From: Undaria pinnatifida
Lineage: Eukaryota; Sar; Phaeophyceae; Laminariales; Alariaceae
Length of the DNA stretch: 64,000 nt
Assembly (NCBI GenBank): GCA_012845835.1
Contig: JABAKD010000021.1
Location: forward strand, 13,122,295-13,186,294
Direction of reading: 5' to 3'
Positions 38,901 to 53,900 of the stretch are shown piece after piece (position 1 is the first letter of the stretch; the number at the start of each line of letters is the position of its first letter). Below the pieces are notes generated by a model. It ran no database searches and was not told where the DNA came from. It worked only from the letters and a program-made list of their open reading frames with translations. The position numbers and the translations under genes were made by a program.

Positions 38901-41900
38901 GACAGTCGGAAGGGGAAGAGTCGTCCGTGCACGCGCTATCTCTGGGATTCACCGTGATTGATTCCGTCGCAATTCGCCTAAAATCCACAATAGCCAGATA
39001 AGCACGTGTTCTCGAGCAAAACATCCAAACTGACGGTGGAGAATTTAATTTATAATCTGCTATCTCTTTGATGTATTCAACACTGGACGATTGCTAGCAA
39101 TCTAGGCCAAACCATGGGCCGCAAGAAAAACACAAAATACCACACGCAGGCCTACGAGCACCAAACAATCGTCATTCCTCCCTCATCCATCACTTACGCG
39201 GCGGGGATGCATTGCAGGCCTGAGTTTCCAGCAAGATTCCTGAAGGCAGGGAAAGCACGTTTTCGCAATGGCAAAGGTGGAGATACGTTCGTTTAGGGGT
39301 TTGGATGTTACCACGGTAATATGTTGTAGTTGACGAACAAGGACAAAGAGTAGGCACGGCATTGCTCGCCAAAGGGAACACCAGTGGCCGTGTTTGTTGT
39401 TGGCATCTCATGTAAACAAACGGCATGTTGTTGACCAAGCTCGTGTTTACATTGATTTGTTGTCTTGTTCATGGGCAAAAAAACAGGGGAACAGAGATCA
39501 CTTGGGAAAGGGCGTGAAGGCACGTAGCCACGTTCTGCGTTTTTTGCCTGCATGTACTGTCGTCAGAATGATCTATCTACGACCCGATTGAGAGCCACTC
39601 ACAACGTCAGCAAGTCTCCGTTTGACCCCAAGCCATCGAATATGCCCTCAGGTAGCGTCGTCAGAGAGTTGTCATTGAGATACCTGTCAGCTCGAATTGA
39701 ACACGTTGGAGAATACGTTGAGTTAGCAGCGAGGAAACATACGGTCTGGGCGTGGTCCTCGCTATAGGGGAGGGGGGTTGAATGCTTTACCTCTTAAGAC
39801 TTCTAATCAACTAGAAACAAGTTCAGAAAAGCTCGAATTTCTTACGCCCTCCGTACTTTAGACTTTTCCCGAAATTTTTTTTTGAAGGGAAACCCATTAA
39901 CGCCACAGTGGAGCCAACCGGCGCCGTGTACGGTACACAAAGCTAAACATATATACCACATTTATACCAGCAAACATCCATACATGAAACTGCAAAGGTT
40001 TACCGCTTCGGTCTGCCCAGTGCAAGGGGCTGGCAATTTAAAGGGTTCACAGTAGAGCAGTCATTTTCTTCAAGTCCGTACTTCAAACAAAGAGAGCACA
40101 TACATTACACAAAACGGTGAGAGATGCGAAATGTCGAACCCAACTGATTGGAATTTCCCAAAAACATCCACTTCAAGTGCCGCGTACACGACCAACGCGG
40201 CCGGTCATATCCCGCAGGGTTTACGCGCCTATTAGGCATGGATATGTGTGACCGCCTCTTACACGCAGGTTTATTGCGAATCAAGCAATGCTATGGTGAG
40301 CGGGTCGCTTGAGCAAATAATCCCCCCGTTCCGGTATGCATACACCCGTGTCACCTCATCCATACAAAACCTCGTTATTTCCGTGAAAACAGCTCCGGCC
40401 TACAAGAATAGAAGACGTAGCGGCGGTTTTGCCGGCTTTTGCCCTCCCTGCTGGAATACTGTTAAAATCATTGACCGTCCAGTGTGCATGACTTTAGAGG
40501 TGACCCGGTGGTTCGCCTCTGGATCTATTTTAATGTTTTAACCCTTCCTCTCTCCGGAGACGGTATATTAGACGCTAAGATCGCATGTACCAAATTTCAA
40601 TGATGTCGTCTCGTGATACTCACAGCGAGGTCATCGCTCCCAGGTCGGCGAAGATGTCGGGTGGAAGGGATGTCAGTTTATTGCTGCCAAGGTATCTAAC
40701 GCACGTAACCCGCAACGAAACGATGGGAGGGCGAACATGAAAACGCGTTAATAATCATCCATCAGGTAATATTTGTGCGGTGTTGTTCGTGATGGCTCAA
40801 TATCAATGGGGATCAGTGCGCCGGATATCAATTATACATTCGTGTGAGCAGTAAGTTTCACAATTGGGTGGGTGACGATCGAATTCGCCACATAAATGTG
40901 TAGAGCTGAGGCATGAACGGTCGCTCCACGGAGAGTAAGCAAAAAAGCTCCTGCAAAGACGTAAAAAACGCTTACATGCGTTCCTTTTTGATTTGTTATT
41001 TAGCTGACCGTTATTGGGAGCACAGACTCAGCCTGCTTGCCCAAAAAATAGGAAACCTGACGAGACCAGGCTACCGAGTATTATCTACTTTGCCTGACGT
41101 TTTCGCTGTGTTTTTTAGTAGATCGCCTCTCGAACGTCTGGTCTCTTGACAAATACCAGGCGCACACAAGCTAACCGCGCACGTTGCGTTACATTCGGTG
41201 TTGACTTTGTTTTAGTTGAACCTGGGTCTCTTTTTATCGATATTATCAGAAAGCAGCGCACATGGGCGGGGGCCGACTCCCGTCTTGAGGGTAACAAATG
41301 TGGCGTCTGCCACCTGGGCGTGTATGGGAGTAGTTCATTCGTTTAACCGATACCTCTCAGAGAGAAACCCGAAGCGGGGAGGAGAGCGGAAGAATTGCAG
41401 TAGAGTCGGAAGCGAAGACCCGGACGGTTTCGCCTTAGCCGGGCACCACGAGCTCTCGTCACCGTCTTTCGCTTATGCAACACATTCTTTGACGCACACG
41501 TACTAAATAGTTGGCGGAATTCCGGCGCCGAAGTTCCTCGTCTGTGCGCGGTAGCGATACTGACGACGAGGCTGTTTAAACTCGATTTTCTTCGCTCTCG
41601 AGTCTAGTCTAGAGATTTTCGATTCCGTGTTATTTCCTGTTCCTGGGTTGTTCACCGTTGTTGAGGTTGTGTATGTAAGCAAACAATGCAGTTGTCCATA
41701 TACATATTTGGCCACTTGAGGTTGGGCGACGATTGGAGGGAGACACATGACGGCTCGAGTTCCTTACCACGTGCCGGCATCAAGCTAGCTCATGGAAGTG
41801 CTGTTAAGAAACAACGAGACGGGCGTTAAACCTTGAACATTATTGTGTGACACCTGTAGTTTGATTTTGTATCCATGGGGGTTGCGAAAATACTCTCTAA

Positions 41901-44900
41901 CTGACAGGGGAGGTCATTGGCTGACTTGTCTGGCGATGAAATCTGTCTTCTCTGAGTGTGGAAGGAACCATATATTCATGTAATGTTTTGCATTGAGCAC
42001 GGCACATAGCCGGATGGCCTGCCGTTCCATAACGCTCACGTTGGAACACATGTCCATGTTCCACGTTGGAAAACCATAAATTGCGACAGAGAGATGGTTG
42101 CGTTCACGTCGCTCAACTGTCCGCGTGTTTAAGCCTAGTTACTCGGCATTTTTAGATTGCCACGGATGGGGGGGGGTGTTCTTGTGGCTTTCCTTGGCCT
42201 CCTGTATGCAGCGATATAATATATATATATATTTTTTTGGCGAGACGATATGCGTCGATTTACGTCATGAGTCGGTTCTTCGATCGCCTACAGCCTAACA
42301 TTTCCAACGAGATGAACAATTCTTTTGGGAACGGCTAATGACAATTTTTCTGTGTCTGGTCGAGAGGGGTATGGTGTTCGCGGTCAAGTCAACAACCGTC
42401 AGTATTACAGAGGCGATCTAAACAGTCTGTGAGAGAGAGTATGCCTTACGGCCCCAATGGTATGCATGCATCACAGCAAAGACACGACAACACTCAAAAG
42501 GCTTTCCGGGTGTACGAAAATACATAGACACATGAGGAGGCATCCTTTATTACAACTAGTCCAAAACATTGTACAAGACAAAGCCTCATCCGTGTTTGGT
42601 TTTCGTCTTCGGACAGAAACGTTTGACATAGAGATTTTGATCTGAGATACGTCGCCACACTGACCGACGCCACTTGTGTTGATCTCTGTCGATGGAGCAG
42701 CAAACTGCGTAAGAGGTGTCATGCGACCAGGGCGTCACTCGACGTAATCGTTCCTGGGGAGAACTTGTTCGGTCTTGCTGCAACTTACGACGGGGCAGGG
42801 TTGGCGACATATCGTCTTTGTACAGGTCTCATGCTCAGGACTACAAAAATAACAAAAGGGTGGGTTTGTCTGCAATACATGTAACAAACCAAAAAAACAA
42901 AGCAATGAAACCCATGTACGCGCGGTAACGAAGGCAGCACTCTTTGCTGGACGTGAACCGGTTAGCCCGCCGGAGACGGACCTCGTTTTGAGTGTTCCAG
43001 AGGGACAGTATAGGAAAATGATCCCGTTTGCTCACTGTGAGATGGGAGCTGGCGGGGAAGTGGGGAGTAATTAGGCGGACAGGACGGGACGTAAGTCGCT
43101 GATTTCTTGTCCGAACAAAACCATGAAACGAATCGGCACCAGGTCGGGAGTTCTGTCTGGTGCATGTTCTGTACAATTTGTCTGGATATAGTTCAAAAAT
43201 TGGTTGTGAACGATTCGGGAATCGGTCGGGTACCCAGATGGTCGGGGAAACGGTCAGGAACACAACTGGGACATCTGTCGGTAACATAGCCGGAATATGG
43301 CCGGGAGGTGCAGTTCGCAATGGTTGGGAACACGACGTAGAGAGCTGGCTGAAGACGTCAACAACGAACGGTTAACGAGTGGATAATGTTATCAGGTGTT
43401 ATTTGTCAGTTGCTTCAACAAACTTTCGCCGCGTTATTTTCTTTTCGAAACATTCAAATATATCATTTTTACATTTGTTCGATTTGTTTTTGTTCAAAAA
43501 AGAAGTCAACATATATTATACGACTAATGACTGACGTTTAAGAGAACAACCACAAGAGGAAGGGCGGCGAAGTTTAGCAAAATACATGCAAATTATACGG
43601 ACAATCTCCTTCACATGATACCTAACTGAAAGAAGTCAAATGGCAATAATCCAGTTACATGCATAAGTCATATGACATGGAAAAAGACGCAACCTATGGT
43701 AAAAAGGATGGAAACATCTTCCACGCAAATGATATGCGGGATGAGAGAAAGGGTGTGCGGAAGTATGCATGGGATGGGAACAACTGGGCGGACGACGGGA
43801 CGAGAGAAGTCGAGAATGCACATGACGGCGTGACGCAAAGCAATTCTGGACGGGAACAAGATGCCGCAAGTGATGACGGTAGACGGTGGGACAAAGATTA
43901 GGGTCGGGGAGGGGTCTGAAAGTCGCGGTCAGGGTCAAAATACACTAGCGGGTCCCGTTCCCGTCCCGAAAGTTCCCGACTCGACCACATTTTTCCGACC
44001 CGACCAATACCGCGCGTACCTATACGAAAAGCGGTGTTTGTTGAGTTATATATAGAGAAATCAGAATGTCTGTGGCAGGAACCACTGTCACAGGGGATTG
44101 TACAGAAAATACAACAACAGTCCGTGACCAGTCTTGAATGCAGCTGCTCGTCGCGTGCGCGCAAAGACACGCCCATCACGAGCAAGTTTAGGCTCTTGCT
44201 GATACTTTGGGGAAGCATGAGGTAGTAACCGGATTAGCAAGCCAAGCTAGTCACATTAGATTTTTCCTGTTGCCAAGCCAGGTATTTGACACTTGGGGTT
44301 ATACCCACGATCCGGGGATCGATAAACAAGGGCATCTGGCTGCACGTCCGAAGCGGTGCGTGTGGTGTACGTCGGAGCGGCGAGGATAGGGATTGTAGTT
44401 GCTGAAATAGATTAAAAGTGGTTGTTTGTTGTATTGGTGTCCTGCCACCGCAGCACTCGAAAACGAGATGGCGAGCCAAGGGGCAATGGCTAGCGATCTC
44501 AAGGGTGTCAAATCGATCGTGTTGCACTGAAACCTAGTAGTTCACCGTCGGTCAAGGCGAATGGTTGAAAAGTGCCGTCAGTCAAGTGCTGAATGAGCCC
44601 TCTCTTCGCATTTGTCTCACAACAACAGGAAAAGGTGCTAATTTGCTTTGTGATCACACAGTACATGGCCACATAAATCACCTCCCATGTTGTATATGGC
44701 AATACGTGTCTCTGTCGTAAAATTTAGCGATGTCAGAAAATATTGGTAACTGTATGATCGTGGTGACAAACAGTGCATCACCATATCACCTTTCCTGTTG
44801 TATTTGGCAATACGTATCTCTTTCTTATGATGAGCGATGTCAGAAATAAATGGTAACTGCAAATATTATATCCAATTTTCTAGCTTTCGATCCATGTATC

Positions 44901-47900
44901 GTACAACAACAAATTTGGAAGTTTTAACTCGTTATTTAAACTACACTCAAACACTGGGTTGCATGCTTAATCTAACATCAAACACTCTAGAATAGTAAAC
45001 ATTACAAGCCAGATGATATAAATGGATGTCTTATTGCTTTAATCGTAAAGTTGGTCCCCTTTTGAAGATTTTCAGTTTCCGCTCACAAATTGAAATATCT
45101 AGCCCCCACCCCCCTTCCCTGACCCAACGCCCTCTCTTTTCCAACCACCCGCACGACCGCCTAGACCTAGCACCACGCGTATTACAAGCCCCGACACATC
45201 TTTGATCTCACAGTCGAAGTGTTTTTGTGATCAAGCCTCCTGAAAAATCTCCCCTCCCCCTCCCCCCCCCTTATCGCTCTCCCTTGCTCAAACGCCCCAC
45301 CTCATACAGTCGTCCCCGCTTTAAAGACACTTTTCCGAAGGAAACTCCCCGCTATGATAACACATTTTTTTCCCAGAACTTGGTGCCCCGCAGATGTACA
45401 ATAATAAGGGGGGGTACCTTTTCCACTTTGCGCCCCCCCCCTAAAATGGTTTGGCTGGGAACACTGCTGTATAACATCGACAGCGGTCTGCTGCAGACCG
45501 CACTACCGCGTGTGGGTATGCAGTGATTTCTCCCATCTGCTGGCGGGTCGTTAGCTGCCGGCTTGAATCCATGTGGCAAACCCACGTGCCAGTCAAAGTC
45601 TCAACTCGTGTAGGGCGGTCAAAGTTTGGTATTTTTGCCTTTCTCGTGGAATTTAACGTTGGTATTCTTGTTCTGTGTTTTTGCCTTGTGTTGACCTTTG
45701 GGGAAGAACGGTGTCCTCTTTTCAGTGTATTCGCCCGATTTTTTTGTATGTTGTGGTCTGCGCTACCGACCGTTTGCTAGTGTCCTTCTGGGCGGTCGAC
45801 TGGGTTTGTTTGGTCCATATGTGGCGGGTAACTTGCGTCTATCGTATCAGAGCTAGTTCCAACGAACTGATGTGTCTCAGGTGTGTTCGCGATATCTCGG
45901 ACATGATGTTCACCGTGAGGATAACGCCTTGACAATAAGAAAAGCCCGCAACAACACCAGCGCTCTGCCGTACACGTTACAGCATGAGCCTGCATGAACA
46001 ACAGCGCACTGCCGTACGCATTACAATAGCTCCTTCCCGCGATTCGATGGTGGAGGGAAATTCAAAATGTGTAAAGTATTGGAGTGTACTACAGCAGTAG
46101 TGTTGCGTCCTTTTAAATCACGTGTTGTAGTTTTTAGGCAACACAGTTTCGTGGTCGCATTCCACCTTCAAATGCGCGTATTTTGACATATGTTACACCT
46201 CCATTGGCCCCAGGGACGGTGAGTTAGTGGCCTCGGAATTACAAAGACACTTCCCCGCTTTAGGAACACTTCCAGACAAAAAACGCGGTGTGTCTTCAAA
46301 GCGGGGTCGACTGTACCGAAATCCGCCAGGATAAAAAACTTTTCACGAACAGGATATCACCTCATCATCTTTTGAGGGCCATCCATGCAGCTGTTTTCAC
46401 CCCCCTTCCCGCCCCGAACGCCCCTTCTTCCCCACCACCCGCACCATCGCCTAGACCTAGCACCACACGTATAACAAACCCTTCACCTAAAAACCTTTTT
46501 CCCCCCCGCCCCCTCCACCCTTCGCCCTCGCCCGCCCCCCCCCGCCCCCACCCCTCAACTCTCCAAACCCCCCCAAACCCACCCCCTCGAGCACTCCGCC
46601 CTCTCTCTGCTCACTGATTGTACGACTTACGCCAGGATACATGATAAACTGATGCATTTTTGCTAAAACCTTCACATTCATCCCGTCAAAATTATGTAAA
46701 TTTTCCGCGCACAGATTGAGCTGCCCCACACGCACCACCCCCGCCCCCCATAAATAACTGGTGTACTTTTTTTTTTTTTCTCCAAAAACGTCAGATCTAT
46801 CCTTATTAAAAAGATTTATAGCTTACACGCACAAATTGCCCGCCTGTCCGCCCCCCCCCCCCTCTCTTCCTCCAACACCGCTCGCTTTTCATCGTAACAA
46901 AGCCTCCACGTCCTGCAAAACTGCGCCCCCCCCTTCACCGGTTATTCGACTTACAGGATCTACTTGATAAAGGATACATTATCCTCCACAGCTGTCAGAT
47001 TTTGTCCCCCTCAGAAACGTTTTTTTTTTATAGTTTCCGCGCACAAACTGACTTAAAAGACCCTGTTGACCCTGATAGCTACACTGTAGTTGTAAGGGGA
47101 GTCGCCGACTTATATCCTTGATGAGGACACACAACTCGTAATACGCGCGATCGGAGTATCACACACAGCTTGCAAAGATGAGTTTTGACGAAATCTTCGA
47201 TCTCACAGCTGGAGTGTATTTTCATTTTTTATAATACTCACGTGAAATCGTTGGTACCATAGTGGTACAATAGTCTACGCTCGATAACCTGTTCCTGACC
47301 GTCGGTATACTGAACAATCTTCGGGCCGCGTCTTCTCTGTGTCGGGTGTGTGAGGAGTTTCTTGGTCATTTTTCAAGCAAGCGGTTGCGTTGGCATATAC
47401 TACCTGGCTTGATGTCAAGGAAATGAACACCACTGAGCGATCATCTACTACATGTTAGGGCATGTTTTCATGAACACCACTAGCAAGAGCACCAGACATG
47501 GACGCGACATCTACAGGACTACAACATCTTCGACGACAGTGGGGAGAAAACAGGACGTATAAGTGTACACTATATTTAGTCTATAATAATGTGGAAAGTA
47601 AGTACAGACAGGGATGTTAACACTGCGGTAAACCACACAACCAACCTATTACGCAGGGTATTTCGTGCCTCCATCCGCTTACATGATTGCCTGACAACCC
47701 CTACTATTCCAAACGCAGTGGAATGTGCCTAACGAAGTAAAGTCACCCTCGCGTTCAATAGTGGTGACATCGCATGTCCACGTGAGACAACCTTTACGAA
47801 ACGCAGTAGCATATGCCTGACGAAGTGAAGTCACCCTCGCCTTCAATAGTAGTGACATCGCGTATATATGACGATTGCATGCCCACCTCAACTGCTGTAT

Positions 47901-50900
47901 TTGTAAGATGTATCTCTGTCTGAGAATTGGCGACCTCAGAGCCCCACAGCGGCACGGTAAGAATCATGGACGTGAAATCGCACATTTCAAGACAATAATA
48001 AGTTGAAAAGGAAGCACAAACAGACGTGATACACTGCCGACCCATCGCATACCCTCCTGAGACGACCTCTACGAAAAACAGTACCATTTACCTCACGAAG
48101 TAAAATCACCCTCGCGATCAATAGTGATGACATCGCATTATATGACATCACATACCCACCTCGCCTGATGTATTTGTAGGACGTATCTCTGACTTAAAAA
48201 TGACGACCGCAGAGCCCCACATCGACAAGGTAAAATCATAGGCGTGAAATCGTACATTTCTTTGAGACAAAAATAATTTGGAAAAGGAAGCACAGGCAGA
48301 TGTGTTAAAATTGCGGTAAACAACCTTACCAACCCATTACGTAGGGTATTTCGTACACACCGTGTGCATGATCGCCTCCCCACCTATGCCAAGCGAAGTA
48401 TTACTAACGAGGTAACGTGATTGAGCGCGTGTATACCAAGTATGACTAATGAGGTAACGTAATTGAGCACATGTATACCAAGCGTCGATTCGCATCCCTC
48501 CCTCTAGTGCTCAATGACGGAGGCAGCACATGGCCACATACATCACCTCGCATGCTGTATTTGGCAATACGTATCTCGTGCGTATAATTAGCGATGTCGA
48601 TAATAATGGTGACTGTATGATCATGGTGACAAACACAGTGCATAACCACATCACCTCGCCTGTTGCATTTGACAAAACGTATCTCTTTCTTATAATTAGC
48701 GATGTCAGAAAAAAGTGGTACCTACAAATATTCTATAAAATATTCCAGCTTTCGATCGCTGTATCATACAACCACAAACTGTGAAGATTTAACACGTTAT
48801 TTACTACACTTTGAACACTGGGTTGCATGCTGCATCTAACATCAAACCTTCTAGAATAGTAAACATTACAAGCCAGATGATATAAAGGGATGTCTTATTG
48901 CTTCAATCGTCAGGTTTGTCCCCCTTTGGGAATTTATAGTTTCCGCGCACACATTGAAATGTCCCGCCCCCCCCCCCCCCCCCCCCCTCCCCTCCCCCTC
49001 CACTGACCTCTTTTTTAAAACAAACCCCAACCCTTTTTCCCCCCGCCCCTCCGTCCCCCGATCCCCCCCCCCCCCTTCCGCCTAGTCTGTCCAAACGCCC
49101 CACTCACAATCAAAATCGGCCTGAGTAATAAACCACCTATACGCAGTTGATACCACGTCATTATCTTTCTGTCCATCCATGACAAAGGTTTCAATTATTC
49201 CCCCCCCCCCACCCCCCCCCCCCCCTCCAACGCCCCCTCTTTTCCGACCACCTACACGATCGCCTAGACCTAGCACCACGCGTATAACAAGCTGCTACAT
49301 ATCTTTGATCTCACAGCCGAAGTGTATTTGAATATTATTTGTGACCTAAACCTCCTAAAAATCCCCCCCCCCCCTCTTGCTCTCCCTTACTCAAACGCCC
49401 CACCAAATATCAAAATCCGCCACATTAATAAACACTTCACGCACAGGATATCACCTCATTATCTTTCGAGAGCCATCCATGCCGCTGTGTTCCCCCCCCC
49501 CCCCCCCCCCTCCAACGCCCCCTCTATCCCGACCACCTGCACGATCGCCCAGACCTAGCACCACGCGTATGACAAGCTGATACATATCTTTGATCTCACA
49601 GCCGAAGTGTATTTGAATATTATTTGTGACCTAAACCTCCTGAAAAATCATCCCCCCCCCCCCCCTCTTGCTCTCCCTTACTCAAACGCCCCACCAAATA
49701 TCGAAATACGCCACATTAATAAACACTTCACGCACAGGATATCACCTCATTATCTTTCGAGAGCCATCCATGCCACTGTGTTCCCCCCCCCCCCCCCGCC
49801 TCGAACGCCTCCTTCTTCCCCATCACCCCCACCTTCGCCTAGACCTAACACCACACGTGTAACAAACCCGTCACCTAAAGCCCTCCCCCCCCCCCCCCCC
49901 TCTCCCCCACCCCCCACCCCCGCCCCCACCCCCCACCCTCCCCCCCCAACCCATCCCAACCCCACCCCCTCGAACACTCCACCCTCTCTTTACTCACTGA
50001 TTGTACGACTTACCCCAGGATATACACGATAAACTAATGTATTATTTCCAAAAATGTCACATTTATCCCCTCGAAATTATAGTTTCCAGGCACATATCGA
50101 GCTGCCCCCCCCCCCCCCCCCCCCGCCCCAACCCCCCCCCCCCCCCCCCCTTCCCGCCCCCAATAATATACTGGTGCCAAAACCGTCAGATTTATCCCCT
50201 CGAAAGGATTTATAGCTTACATGCACAAATTGCCCCTTCCCCCCCCCCCTCCCCCTCCCCGCCCCCCTCCAAACCCGCTCGCTTTTGATCAAAACCAGGC
50301 CCCCCCTTTCCCTTCACAGCTGTCAGATTTTGTCCCCCTCAGAAACGGGTTTTATAGTTTCCGCGCACAGACTGACTAAAATCATCCTGTTGACCCTGAT
50401 AGCTACACTGTAGCTGTAAGGGGAGTCGCAGACCTATATCCTTAATGAGGACACACAACTCGTAATGCGCGCGATCGGAGTATCACACACAGCTTGCAAA
50501 GATGAGTTTCGACGAAGTCTTCGATCTCACAGCTGGAGTGTATTTAAAATTTTCATAATAGTCTACTGCAACAGGTACGTGGTGTAATATATCGCAGTGT
50601 ACGTACGTACTGCTGTGAACGCGTAAGATATGTCTATTGTGATAATGCTGTAGTTACGTATGGCTGATGTTGTAAACTATGAGTCATGATCATACCGATA
50701 TATTATTTTGTGGAGTGCGTGAACGAAATGGTCGGAGCCCCTCCTGTCGTGTCTGGCGATAATGATTGCAAAATCAACTTCGCCCGGTTGATTGTTGGTC
50801 GTTTCTGCTCTGAGACTACATTACATGGTATAATATGTGATGGTTGGGGCTGGTGCTAACCTTAATCCGTTCATGATGAAACTTACACCAACAAATGCGA

Positions 50901-53900
50901 CGTTCAATCTGCTGATGTGAGTTTGTCGAGGACTGTTGTCAGCGACTTCATTGATAAAAGGTTCTCCTGGGAGCATATATGCGCCAGCGGATGGTTTGCT
51001 CTCGTCAACTTTGCCCTTGATTACACACCTTGTTCGCGGAATGGGGCGACAAATGCACACTTGTCCCGAACCATTCAGTGTGGCTAGAGTGATATGTTGT
51101 TTCATGATGCACGCTGCGAGCCCGCCTTTAATGTACCGGATATCTACTTTATGCACTACCTACTACCTGGGATCACTTCCTAGCGCGCAATGACTAAATC
51201 ATGCTGTTATCGAAACACGTGGTGTGCAGAATAGTATACCATTATACTCTAGAGACATGTTTTGCGTAAAATTTTTACTCCTACAAGAATTGGAGCCGTG
51301 TGAATACTGCGGGCCGACCTTGTTGGCGACAGATATCTACTGTATTATCGCAGTCTAGATACATATCTTCCTACGATATTGGGACATCACGTACGAATTG
51401 AAATCGTGTCAAGTCCTACCAGGTGCGCCATGGTCGTTACACGCCGCAAACAGAATTCGCCACCGTTGAGTCGCGGCGATATCGTGAAGGTGGAGTCGCC
51501 GCCACAGGCTACTTGAAACAACCCGTGTAGTGCACCACAGTATATATCATGGGGCATCTAATCTGTCTTTTATATGATCTAGGATGCATTTTGGGACATC
51601 AACAACGAACGTTTGGCGTACGACTAATGCCTGGCGCAATGATGGCTAAACCACGCCACCAGCGAGAATCGCCGCAGGCGTGGTGGTTGCGTCACCCTCT
51701 CAGGTCGCACGACAGAATCTACATTACGTCGGTGTGGATAAGTTAATCTGTTTTACAGCTAGAAAGGACGGGGGGTAGTTGGCGACTTGTCGTCTTCGTG
51801 CAGGTTTCATACTGCGAACCACGGCATATATAAAGCATACCCTGTACTGGTATGCGGCACTTACAATGTGTGAAGGGATCCCATGTTGTCGAAGAGACCG
51901 GCTTCTACCGACTCGAGAAGACCAATGTCCAGGTCCCTGAGGAAGCATGTGCATGGATCGCAGTCAATGTTAACCGCGTTTCCCGTTCGTGCAGTGCGTT
52001 GCGAGATAGTTAAAGCAAGTTCACCAATTCCTGGTGGTCGGGAAACTTCTTCAACGGTCGACATCGCACAGGCGAGGTATCGGCGATGTTTGCGTAGTCA
52101 CTCATGGTATCAAGTTGTGGTACACACGATGTTTCCTGTAGACTACGCGCAATTTTTGCATTTCGGCTCCACGCGGGAGACTGAATGTTGACGGGTGCGA
52201 AACGTTTCTGGCTGACTCTCCTGTTGTGATCGACACCAAGCAGCTACCCCCTAACGCATGAATTTCGTTTGTTTAATAATGTGTACAACTCCTTTTTGAT
52301 CACCAGCGACATAAATAGAAAAACGTACTCCGGAGAATTTGTTAGGAAGTGGGGTTTTGCGTCCTTTTACTGTTGTTTGGCGTTTTGACCCCAAGTGACG
52401 CAACCAAAGCCAACAGACGAGCAAAGTAGCGTTGGGGCTACAATTACAGGGAAATTGAGGCGTTTCAGAGCGCCCCCAACCTTGGTTGAGGTCAACCAAA
52501 ACATTGGTGGTTGAGGTTTTCCAGTGGGGAAGAAATACAAAAGCATGCTCTGGTAGCTACAAACAACAACGTTTGGTTTCAGTCGAGTAGTTCCACATTT
52601 GTGCACGCCATCCCAACGTACAGCGTGGGGTCCAAAAAGGCTAAATACTATCTCCCGTCGACACTGACAAGACGGAGGCCCTCGCCTAAATCCGTCATTA
52701 CTCATCCCTTCACTCACAAATAGGTCAGGGACGACGCGAAAGGAGAAAAGGCGTCCACGTCGATTGTCGAGAGTTTGTTGTTGTTGAAGGTCCTGCCAGG
52801 CGCGACGGCAGCGCCAACAGAACGACAGAGAAAACATAGGTAACCGGGACCAGAAAGCATGTACTGTTTTACCATGGAGGAGATCAGCCACCGTTCATTG
52901 ACGTCTGTAGCGTGTACAAACTGACAAAAACAACGTCTACGCTGTCGTGAGCTTGAGAGAGCCTACACTGTGATATATTTACTTCGCGTGTGGTATGGTG
53001 ACGGGCGTTTCGCGTTATCCGCTTTTCGCTTTACATACTGGTCTAGAGCCATCCCACGCTAGTGGTGCAGCAGAGGTTTTGGGCCCCTATCATGAGTAGC
53101 TCAATGTCTCAGCAAAAGCATAACTTCGAAGACATATTCTTTGTGGCAATTTGACCAACGTTTCTACCCGCTATTGCGATAACAAGTTATTTACTTCAAG
53201 AATCACGCTAAACAATAGGGCCACGCTTGGGGAAGTCAACCTGCCTAACCTGGTCGGCCCCTGAACCCGCACCCCCCCTCTGTGAGACAAATCTATAGAC
53301 AAAGCATGATATCGTCGTAAGCCAAGGCCATACTGACGGTATGTAGAAAGACGAAGAAACGGGAGTGCTGCTGCTGAGTGACACACGGGGAAGCGGGGTA
53401 GGTAAGGGATAACGGCGGTTAGTTTCAGAATGCATTAAACGTAAACGCCAGCCCCGGACAGCTTGTGAGCCGAGCGGCCTCCTGAGCGGATTTGCCATCA
53501 TTATTCATCACAAAAAAATAGTGGATGCAGAGAAGCTATTAGAATGTGCTTGGGTTACGCTTGTCTCAGATTTACAAAAAAGGGAACCCAAATTTAACTT
53601 TCTCATTATTCAATACATTTCTGGCCACGCCTGACCTTTGTTCGTGCCGTTGAGGTATCCCCGAGATTTTGGATTGAAATCTGTTTATTGAGGCGCTTGC
53701 ACGGTTTTCATGAGCCGGCAGTTGACCTCGTGCACCGCTTGCACTTACTCTGCACCTTGTGACTTGCGATCGGTTCGCCTGAAACTAAAATGTGTCCGAT
53801 CTGTACACGTCAGGGTCGTGGCTTAAGCTGTATTGCAAGCTCAATTATGGTCTAATTGTTTGGAGCATACACTACCAGTGTACTTGCCAAGTAGTACTTA

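Noticed and set aside
46288-50288. Proline- or glycine-rich frames on both strands
   Set aside because: They are translations of poly-C/poly-G tracts in the composite repeat.
50885-50965. Extra LRR-gene exon in the 11.2 kb intron
   Set aside because: It has an open frame and a GTAAGT donor but no leucine pattern, and its phase does not fit between exons 5 and 6.
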